27,591 nucleotides of DNA from JBBTWO01 sp038062745 (GTDB taxonomy: Bacteria > Patescibacteriota > Microgenomatia > UBA8517): assembly GCA_038062745.1 (NCBI GenBank), contig JBBTWO010000040.1, positions 1 to 27,591 of the forward strand, given 5' to 3'. Of this stretch, positions 17,774-24,163 are shown one piece after another; position 1 is the first letter of the stretch, and each line of letters starts with the position of its first letter. Below the pieces are notes generated by a model, which worked only from the letters and a program-made list of their open reading frames with translations, was not told the DNA's origin and made no database searches. The translations under genes were made by a program, and so were the position numbers.

Positions 17774-18494
17774 AGATGATTGTTTGCACAAAAACCAAGA
17801 TATACAAAACTACTAAACCAACCATTACTTTTGGTTTTTTTGTAGCAAATCTGGTGTAAATCTTATCAGCTCCAATATAGATAGCTAACCAAAACAGTGG
17901 AAAAAGACTAATAGGCCCGACTGGATTCCTCGTCCCCACTAGGATTGATACCACTAAAGGCAAAATCCCAAGTACCACCAATAACATAAAGTTTTTACCC
18001 TTTATAAGACCAACCAACCCAAGCGCAAATAAAGGTAAGGCTATAAAAGGAAATTTTTCAAACGACTCAATACTATCTGTTTCCCTTGGATGGCTGGCAA
18101 TAAAATATAAGTTTGGATCAATTACTTCTGAAAAATTATTTCCTAGTCTTGTGATTATTCTGTACTCATGTCGTTGCTCAAACCATCGAGCGGCCGGAAT
18201 CCAAACCGTCTTACCAAAAAGATGAACATACACAGGTGGGTATTCACTCATCCTTTGAATGCTTTGTATCTTTTGGGTTTCAGATAATGCTACGAGTGAT
18301 TTTACATTGGTTGTTTTAATTTGAACTAAGACAAGTGTAAACATTAAAACAGCCAATCCGATTGTTTTGTGATTGTTCTTGTATGTAACAAAACTAACCG
18401 CACTTACTAGGATTACAAGTGACCCGATGAATATGTTGAATGACAACATCTTCCATATCCAAACGTTTCCAAAAAGAATTAAAAGAAAGATCAT
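17760..18494 (-). CDS. Half-length membrane protein related to the middle of the GT39 paralogs
   Basis: 244-aa protein with about seven hydrophobic segments: three in residues 1-60, an outer segment at about 61-147, then helices near 148-165, 168-187, 194-211 and 222-242. It lacks the DE loop, the PWHxxxSR motif and the C-terminal outer domain of the GT39 paralogs. Its second half nevertheless follows their middle: IDPNLYFIASHPRETDSIE parallels the SADFLFNRGDPNLRHSIE region of the 568-aa neighbour, and LPLVVSILVGTRNPVGPISL parallels LPASI...ATRLILIL. So it looks like a truncated or domain-split relative covering roughly residues 175-400 of a paralog. It has a clean ATGA start and no frameshift remnants around it, so it is probably a real expressed gene. 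Function unknown; a non-catalytic partner is one possibility. Confidence 0.7.
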   Translation of the reverse strand: MIFLLILFGNVWIWKMLSFNIFIGSLVILVSAVSFVTYKNNHKTIGLAVLMFTLVLVQIKTTNVKSLVALSETQKIQSIQRMSEYPPVYVHLFGKTVWIPAARWFEQRHEYRIITRLGNNFSEVIDPNLYFIASHPRETDSIESFEKFPFIALPLFALGLVGLIKGKNFMLLVVLGILPLVVSILVGTRNPVGPISLFPLFWLAIYIGADKIYTRFATKKPKVMVGLVVLYILVFVQTIIYALN

Positions 18495-20197
18495 TTTCCA
18501 GTAAACAAATAAAATGCGGGCTCTCCAGAAGGAAAAGCAATTGCTTTGATAAGTTTCAAATCTTGAGGAAGTCTATCAGGTTCCAGTATTAAATTTAGAT
18601 TGACTTCTTTTTGTGAAGCCAAATACAAAGTTTTACTGTCTAACGTTTTACCCCAGTCATACAATCCTCCACTGGGACTACCGAAGTAAAACTTATCAAT
18701 ATGGGACACTTTTCCAAAACCAGGCAATTCAACATCATTACCTATCGGGAAATTATTTTGCCAGCTTGCAGGATCATATTCATACCAAGCTGCAAAAAAT
18801 ACCCAAGGTGGTTCATTAGCTGTCGAAATAACCACTGTGTCATAGTCTTTTTCCAGCTGCTTTACACTCTTAATTGACTCTTCAAATCCTGCATGCCACC
18901 ATCTCTCACTGTAGGTTGGATTGTGCATCCAGTAATTGTGTTGATAGAAAAATATATTTAGTCCCAAGACGAGTGCATAGGTAAACAACACTAATATTCG
19001 ATATTTAGGAGCAAACAATTTATAACCTTCATACATTCCATAGGCCACCAAAAAGCAAAGAGGTGGAAGTATTAAGATAAGACGGGTTGCATGATGTCCA
19101 CCACCTGCTGTAATAGAAGCCGGTAATACTCCTGCAATAATCCAGAAAGCAATAAAACTTTTTATCTTCTTGTCTTCATATTTTGCAAAAAACAAAACTG
19201 TTCCAATTAACAGAGTCACAATTTCAACCTTATACATCATTCCCATTTTTTCAATCGAGTGTCTTAGGTTGGGATCTCCCCTGTTGAAAAGAAAATCTGC
19301 AGAAAATGGCTCCAAGTAATTATTAATCACCATTCCACCCCAAAATGTAAATTTATTATGCACTAGCCTATCTAATGCAGTTGGATTTAAACCGGTTCCT
19401 GTTTCTCCACGTGCTTTAGCATCAACTCCCCTGGCAGTACCAACCTCTGATTCGGTTGTTGGGTCACTAAAAATACTAATATAACTGAATCTCTGTGCTC
19501 CACCACCAAACACAGTGCTGTAAGCAATTGGAGTTCCAACAATAGCCAGTGCAATCAAGGCATAGGTCAAATATCTTTTTGGTAAAGCAAGTATTTGTTT
19601 TCTATATGAGAGAAACAAAAAGACAAGTAAAAATGGTGTGAACAATTTGGCGGTACTATACACCCATGGAGTTAAACAAAAACTTGCAGCCGATAACCAA
19701 AGATATTTCCCATTCTTTAAAGACTTAAAAAAGAAATATAAACCAATTAGTAAAAAGAATAGTAACTGAGTAACTTCAAAACCTGCTCGAGAATATTGAA
19801 TATGCCAAGGAGAAATAGCCAACACAAATGCTGACACTAACGCCAACTTCTCGTTCTTAAATAGTTGCTTAATAAGCAAATACAGCGCCCAAACCCCAAG
19901 TATTCCAAATATGGCTGCGGGTAATCTCACGCCATATGCACTTATTCCGAAAATGGCTACACTTGGTACTGCACTATACAAATATAGAGGCGTTCTCCAC
20001 TCGGCCAAAGAATGGAAATGAAGTGGCATAAAATTTCCATAATAATCTTTACCTGTCTTTAAAATTGAATAGGCTTGATACCCCAAATCAAGTTCATCAC
20101 CAAACAGTGAAACTGGAACTTTGTCCAAAGCAGTCAATCTCAAAACAGAAGCAAGAAACAAAATACCAACTAAAACGATAGAATATTTCTTCATCAT
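18491..20197 (-). CDS. GT39/PMT_2-type membrane glycosyltransferase, paralog 6
   Basis: 568-aa GT-C membrane protein and the first full GT39 paralog of the run in transcription order. Visible: FGDELDLGYQAYSI with D34-E35; TGKDYYGNFMPLHFHS; YGVRLPAAIFG at 88-98; SPWHIQYSRAGFE at 129-141 with E141; WVYSTAK at 178-184; a glycine-rich outer loop around 231-270 longer than in other paralogs; GGGHHATRL at 365-373; and a C-terminal outer domain with NEPPWVFFAAWYEYDPASW, then GEPAFYLF just before the end. Translation can start at either of two successive ATGs; the first forms ATGA with the upstream GT2 stop. It ends in an ATGA overlap with the half-length membrane gene. Active enzyme expected; substrate unknown. 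Confidence 0.85.
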   Translation of the reverse strand: MMKKYSIVLVGILFLASVLRLTALDKVPVSLFGDELDLGYQAYSILKTGKDYYGNFMPLHFHSLAEWRTPLYLYSAVPSVAIFGISAYGVRLPAAIFGILGVWALYLLIKQLFKNEKLALVSAFVLAISPWHIQYSRAGFEVTQLLFFLLIGLYFFFKSLKNGKYLWLSAASFCLTPWVYSTAKLFTPFLLVFLFLSYRKQILALPKRYLTYALIALAIVGTPIAYSTVFGGGAQRFSYISIFSDPTTESEVGTARGVDAKARGETGTGLNPTALDRLVHNKFTFWGGMVINNYLEPFSADFLFNRGDPNLRHSIEKMGMMYKVEIVTLLIGTVLFFAKYEDKKIKSFIAFWIIAGVLPASITAGGGHHATRLILILPPLCFLVAYGMYEGYKLFAPKYRILVLFTYALVLGLNIFFYQHNYWMHNPTYSERWWHAGFEESIKSVKQLEKDYDTVVISTANEPPWVFFAAWYEYDPASWQNNFPIGNDVELPGFGKVSHIDKFYFGSPSGGLYDWGKTLDSKTLYLASQKEVNLNLILEPDRLPQDLKLIKAIAFPSGEPAFYLFTGK

Positions 20198-21030
20198 TTA
20201 GACAATTGTAGCATTTTCTGACTGCTCCAGAGAATAAAATTATAGATACAGTGACCCAGTATTCCGTGATAAATTTTGCTTGATGGAACAAGTCTTCTCC
20301 ATTGGTTGGCTTGATCAGTAATCTTTTTACCACTGGCTCCATGGTGATGAATTACTTCTGACTCTGGTAAGTAGAAAACCTTCAGCCCTGCTTGTTTTAT
20401 TCTTCTGCAATAATCAAAGTCTTCAAAAAACATAAAATAGCGCTCATCTAATAGTCCCACTTTTTTCAAAGTTTGGGGTGTAATTAAAAGTGCAGCCATA
20501 ACTAACACTTCGACATCAGTTGGCTGATTATCACTTGGAATATATTTATCTAACAAATTCTTTTTTCCAAGCCAATATTGTTTTATTGCCCTGCCTATAG
20601 TTGGAAATCTGAAGGCAGAGGCTTGAACACTACCATCTGAATTTAGCAGTTTCGAACCAACTGCTCCGACACTTCCCTCAGTCTTTGCAAATTCCAAAAG
20701 CATATCAATACTTCTCGGCTTTACCTCAGTATCAGAATTGAGCAAAAGAACATACTCCCCTTTGGCTTGTTTAATTCCCTGATTATTCGCTTTCGCAAAA
20801 CCGAGATTATTGCCGTTGAAAATCATTTTGACTTTAAAATTTTTCAAAGACAGATTTTCAAGAGCATTAACAGACTCCTTCTCTGAACCATTATCAACCA
20901 AAACAACTTCAAAATTTTGTTTAGGGGGAAATTTATCGATGGATTTCAAACAATCAACTGTGAGATCGGGAGTATTGTAATTAACAATTACAATAGAAAT
21001 CTGTGGGTCATCATCAATGTTATTTATCAT
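20194..21030 (-). CDS. GT2 glycosyltransferase, rhamnosyltransferase-like (WbbL-like)
   Basis: 278-aa GT-A enzyme of the dTDP-rhamnosyltransferase-like GT2 group. Visible: ISIVIVNYNTPDL at 11-23; LVDNGSEKES at 44-53; FNGNNLGFAKANNQGI at 71-86 (the NxGFAxxxNxG block); LLLNSDTEV at 95-103 supplying the metal-site Asp; FMFFEDFDYCRR at 199-210 (ED is the usual catalytic base position); and VIHHHGASG at 226-234, which binds metal or diphosphate in related enzymes. The usual WxxGA segment reads VLVMAALLI here, a mild variation. Cytoplasmic, acting on a lipid-linked acceptor. 17 nt separate it from the previous GT2, the widest gap in the window; it ends in an ATGA overlap. Rhamnose as donor is only a guess from family resemblance. 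Confidence 0.87.
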   Translation of the reverse strand: MINNIDDDPQISIVIVNYNTPDLTVDCLKSIDKFPPKQNFEVVLVDNGSEKESVNALENLSLKNFKVKMIFNGNNLGFAKANNQGIKQAKGEYVLLLNSDTEVKPRSIDMLLEFAKTEGSVGAVGSKLLNSDGSVQASAFRFPTIGRAIKQYWLGKKNLLDKYIPSDNQPTDVEVLVMAALLITPQTLKKVGLLDERYFMFFEDFDYCRRIKQAGLKVFYLPESEVIHHHGASGKKITDQANQWRRLVPSSKIYHGILGHCIYNFILWSSQKMLQLSK

Positions 21031-21047
21031 AATTGGCAGTTTAAACT

Positions 21048-21941
21048 CTATTTGGCAAATCTTGCAAATATTGCTTCATCAGAAACGCTTGATTCTTTCT
21101 TTTCTTTCTTCCTTGCCTTCAAAACTACCTTTAACTTCAAAAGTCCCAAAACTACAATTCGGATATATCCTGGATGTTTAAATATTCTTGAGAAAAGCCC
21201 TTGAATGTGTTTTCTAAATAGTCTTTGGCTAGTTATATTTTTCCAGACAACCAGCAACTGATTTCTTTGTCTGATTGTAGTAACATAACTTTGGGAAAGA
21301 GTAGACATGGTTGCTTCATGAATATGATCAACAACTGACTTTGACTCCCACAGTAGTTTATATCCCCTCTTCCAGGCTCGATAACAAATATCTATGTCTT
21401 CCCAATAAAATGGTGACAACAGTTTCTCATCTAAGCCATTTAGTTTCATCCAAATACTCCGACTAAATATGCCACTTCCCCCACTGACCCAAAACGTTTC
21501 ACTTGTGGTCTTTTTTTCATTTCTGCCGTCAAAAACTATAAAACCATCTTGGAATTTTCCCTTTGTAAAGCCCGCTCCTTTTTCATTAAAAGAAACGCCA
21601 AATACTTTACCATCGTCAAAATGAATCAAGGAATCCTCCAAGAAATTAACTGCCGGAGAGACATCAGTATTAAGCAGGCAAACAAGTTCTGACTTAGCGG
21701 TTCTTACTCCAGTGTTAACCGTTGAAGAAAAACCTCTGTTTTTAGTGTGTCTTACAAGCTTTACCTGAGGGAAATTCTTTTTCAGAAAACCTAGTGAATC
21801 ATCTGTTGATTTATCGTCAACAATAATAATTTCGCTGATTCTGTTTTTTTTATTTTCTGAAGCTTTAACAACATTACTCAGGTGTTTTTCAAACAACATT
21901 TTGCCATTAAAATTGGGGATTACAATTGATACTGCTTTCAT
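21048..21941 (-). CDS. GT2 family glycosyltransferase
   Basis: 297-aa inverting GT-A glycosyltransferase. Visible: VSIVIPNFNG at 4-13; IIVDDKSTDDSL at 39-50; RHTKNRGFSSTVNTGVR at 64-80; LLNTDVSP at 89-96, supplying the metal-site Asp; WVSGGSGIFSR at 151-161; and FYWEDIDICYRAWKRGYKL at 178-196 with the ED pair at 181-182; then VVDHIHEATMS at 203-213. The C-terminal region after 235 is basic and hydrophobic (many Lys/Arg after residue 240), suggesting membrane attachment. The ATG abuts the methyltransferase stop with no spacer, and an SD-like AAGGTGAG lies inside that gene. It differs clearly from the neighbouring 278-aa GT2, so the two likely make successive linkages. Confidence 0.86.
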   Translation of the reverse strand: MKAVSIVIPNFNGKMLFEKHLSNVVKASENKKNRISEIIIVDDKSTDDSLGFLKKNFPQVKLVRHTKNRGFSSTVNTGVRTAKSELVCLLNTDVSPAVNFLEDSLIHFDDGKVFGVSFNEKGAGFTKGKFQDGFIVFDGRNEKKTTSETFWVSGGSGIFSRSIWMKLNGLDEKLLSPFYWEDIDICYRAWKRGYKLLWESKSVVDHIHEATMSTLSQSYVTTIRQRNQLLVVWKNITSQRLFRKHIQGLFSRIFKHPGYIRIVVLGLLKLKVVLKARKKEKKESSVSDEAIFARFAK

Positions 21942-22637
21942 CTAATGTTTTCTCACCTTAATCAAGTGTAGCATTCCTAACCAAAACTTTTTATCCACAT
22001 CTATGTCAAACCCAACTCGTTTACTTATTTTTACCAAATAATCATTCCTATAAGTTTGAATATGGGTATCATCCCAAATCCGTGCCCACCAAAATTTTCG
22101 CAGTAAAAACCAGATAATATTAAATAAAACATTGTCTGAAGGAACTAAAAAGACTGCATAGCCACCAGGTCTAAGAACGCGTTTAACTTCTTTTAAAACT
22201 TTTACAGGCTCATGGACATGTTCCAATACTTCCAAGGCATATGCTGCGTCAAACGTATTCGCTTCAAAATTCAACTCATGAGCATTGCCAACTCTAAACT
22301 TTAGATGTTTATTTTTACTCCAATGTTTTTTGGCCCAATCAACACTGGTTTTTAAAACGTCAATTGCGATTATTTCCTTGGCATGGGATTTTTGATAGAT
22401 AGTATTTGTAAACACACCATCCGCACATCCAATATCTAAGATTTTGGCTTGGGGATTTGACTCAGTAACTTTTGCGACCTCCGCAAATCTACTGTTGTGC
22501 CACCATCTTTGGAGAAGATTTCTTTTTATAGATTTAAAATACCAATCGGCAGGGACGTTTTCGTGTAATTGTTCTGCGCTTTTTATAGCCCCACCGGCAA
22601 AAGCCTTGGAATGGGTATCAATGCTTACTGTTTTCAT
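21942..22637 (-). CDS. Class I SAM-dependent methyltransferase (Methyltransf_11 type)
   Basis: 231-aa Rossmann-fold methyltransferase. Visible: motif I ILDIGCADGVF at 66-76 (SAM glycine loop), acidic end of strand 2 in IAIDVLK at 90-96, GNAHELNF at 117-124, motif ALEVLEHVHEP at 134-144 and RVLRPGGYAVFLVPSD at 153-168. The N-terminal stretch ENVPADWYFKSIKRN (26-40) followed by LLQRWWHNSRF is a pattern I associate with methyltransferases in glycan loci of candidate-phyla bacteria. It starts in an ATGA overlap and abuts a GT2 gene, so a sugar, glycan-chain or lipid-intermediate O-methylation is the most likely job. Methyl capping of a glycan is an inference from context. Confidence 0.87.
   Translation of the reverse strand: MKTVSIDTHSKAFAGGAIKSAEQLHENVPADWYFKSIKRNLLQRWWHNSRFAEVAKVTESNPQAKILDIGCADGVFTNTIYQKSHAKEIIAIDVLKTSVDWAKKHWSKNKHLKFRVGNAHELNFEANTFDAAYALEVLEHVHEPVKVLKEVKRVLRPGGYAVFLVPSDNVLFNIIWFLLRKFWWARIWDDTHIQTYRNDYLVKISKRVGFDIDVDKKFWLGMLHLIKVRKH
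21952..21959 (-). promoter_or_regulatory. SD-like site of the 297-aa GT2 gene
   Basis: AAGGTGAG, 10 nt before the ATG at 21941 and within the last codons of the methyltransferase. Matches part of the anti-SD complement (AGGTGA). Confidence 0.45.
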
Positions 22638-24157
22638 ATTCTGATTCTTTGTTGGATCCTTAATTCTCCAAAACTTTTCTCTTCTAGGAGCCTTGATTTA
22701 GTATTCTCTTCTCCAATAGTTAAGTCCAGGTATTGTAGCGGAATACCCCCCATAGGTTCCAGTATCAAAAAGTAGTTTTTAGTATCTTTGTCAGTTGCCG
22801 GCAGTCCCCCTAGTTGGCCAATTTGATCTCTTCCATGCCACTGGGGCAGGTAACCATACTTGTTTTGGCCTTCCCATTTATACAAGTAGTCCCAAACAAT
22901 ATTTATCCATAAGGGGCTAGTAAGAGTATTGATGGTAAACTTTTCTCCATTTGCTTTCTTGTATGAATAATCAATTGCAGCCAATTGTTTTGAAAGTAGC
23001 ATATCTTTTTGAATAGAGAATAAGGTGCTTCCTCTTGGATTTTCCTTTAAAATGGTATTTATATTGCCAAAAGTTAAAATTATCAATACAAGGACGGCAG
23101 GCAACTTGTAACCTGTGGTAAACCATTTATATAAAGTAATTCCCAAGACAAGTGATACTGCAGGACCTATACCAACCATCAAAAATGGTGTGGAGGTGCC
23201 CCCAACAGTTACAACGGTTAAATGAGAAAACAGCCAAGTTGCTAAAAATAATTCAGGGGTAAATTTATCTTTTTGTTTAAACGAATACACCACACCAGAT
23301 AGAACTAAAACAACAATCAACCCTCCACTGTAGCCAATGTTACCAGGGTAAGTGTTGAAAGCAAATATTCTTCCAATTTGATTAAGATATAGATTTAAAT
23401 AGTCACCAACTGATTTTGCATATGCTAAATTTGCTTCCTGACCAGCTGCTAACCCAGCAAGACCAGAAATACTTTTGAAGCCAGTTAAGAACTCATTGGC
23501 AATCATTGTAGAAATACTGGCAACAAACACTAAGCAAAAGGTAATTAAATTTTTCTTGGTAACATTTTTCCTGCCTACCCACAACCAAATAGCTAAAGGT
23601 ACTGCGTGATACATTAAAAATATTTCAGCTTGGGTTGAAAAACCTAAACCAAGTGCAGCAAGGACGACTCCCCAGGTATTTTTTTGCTTTAGCCACATCC
23701 ATAATCCCAAATACATAAGTGGAACGGTAAAAATCGCAATTGTTGGATTGGAAAGCCAGGTAGCATATTGGGTTGCTTCAAAAGAAATTGCAAACAAAAA
23801 TGCGGCTAATACAGAGGGTGTGTATTTTTTTGTCATCAAGTAAGACAAATAAAAAACAATAAACACAGTGAGCATATTAACCAAGGCTATCCAGTAAGCT
23901 GCAATTATTGGACTGCCATTTCCAAGCAAATAACCAACAGCTAAAACGTAAAAATATAATGCTCCATGAAACAACCCGGGTTGAGAAGCAGGAGGGCCTT
24001 GAACTTTCAAGTCCCCGGCAAGTATTTGTCTAGCAATTGTTGCGTCACGGGCTTGATCGTAGCCAAAGGTCAAAGAGTTTTGGGGCAAATACATCACTCT
24101 CAAAAAATATCCAAGTATAAAAATAAAAAAAAGTCCGACTAGGACTAACCTTTTCAT
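22634..24157 (-). CDS. Divergent GT39/PMT_2-like membrane glycosyltransferase (DQ type)
   Basis: 507-aa polytopic GT-C-like protein, related to but clearly outside the six-paralog set. Visible: a first helix at about 4-23; FGYDQARDATIARQIL at 31-46, where the outer-loop acidic pair DE of the other proteins reads D34-Q35 followed by R37-D38; GPPASQPGLFHGALYFY at 54-70; ATWLSNPTIAIF at 132-143 in place of PWHxxxSR; about ten further hydrophobic segments; and a shorter outer C-terminal domain after about 390. An SD-like AAGGTGG sits just before the ATG with very short spacing. It lies 6 nt downstream of the YfhO-like gene and shares ATGA with the methyltransferase. Likely a lipid-phosphate-sugar dependent transferase; substrate unknown. 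Confidence 0.78.
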   Translation of the reverse strand: MKRLVLVGLFFIFILGYFLRVMYLPQNSLTFGYDQARDATIARQILAGDLKVQGPPASQPGLFHGALYFYVLAVGYLLGNGSPIIAAYWIALVNMLTVFIVFYLSYLMTKKYTPSVLAAFLFAISFEATQYATWLSNPTIAIFTVPLMYLGLWMWLKQKNTWGVVLAALGLGFSTQAEIFLMYHAVPLAIWLWVGRKNVTKKNLITFCLVFVASISTMIANEFLTGFKSISGLAGLAAGQEANLAYAKSVGDYLNLYLNQIGRIFAFNTYPGNIGYSGGLIVVLVLSGVVYSFKQKDKFTPELFLATWLFSHLTVVTVGGTSTPFLMVGIGPAVSLVLGITLYKWFTTGYKLPAVLVLIILTFGNINTILKENPRGSTLFSIQKDMLLSKQLAAIDYSYKKANGEKFTINTLTSPLWINIVWDYLYKWEGQNKYGYLPQWHGRDQIGQLGGLPATDKDTKNYFLILEPMGGIPLQYLDLTIGEENTKSRLLEEKSFGELRIQQRIRI

Positions 24158-24163
24158 GCCACC

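Noticed and set aside
17774..17791. TTG start six codons upstream for the 559-aa GT39 paralog
   Set aside because: The ATG at 17773 gives a normal N-terminus and a smaller overlap; TTG is possible but unnecessary.
17760..18494. 244-aa gene as a frameshift fragment of the 568-aa or 559-aa paralog
   Set aside because: Both neighbours are complete on their own, with full C-terminal domains or full N-terminal motifs, so no split gene needs this piece.
9880..22637. TGA recoding (glycine), as in some candidate-phyla bacteria
   Set aside because: Proteins end at TGA in seven ATGA overlaps exactly where family members end, so TGA acts as a stop here.
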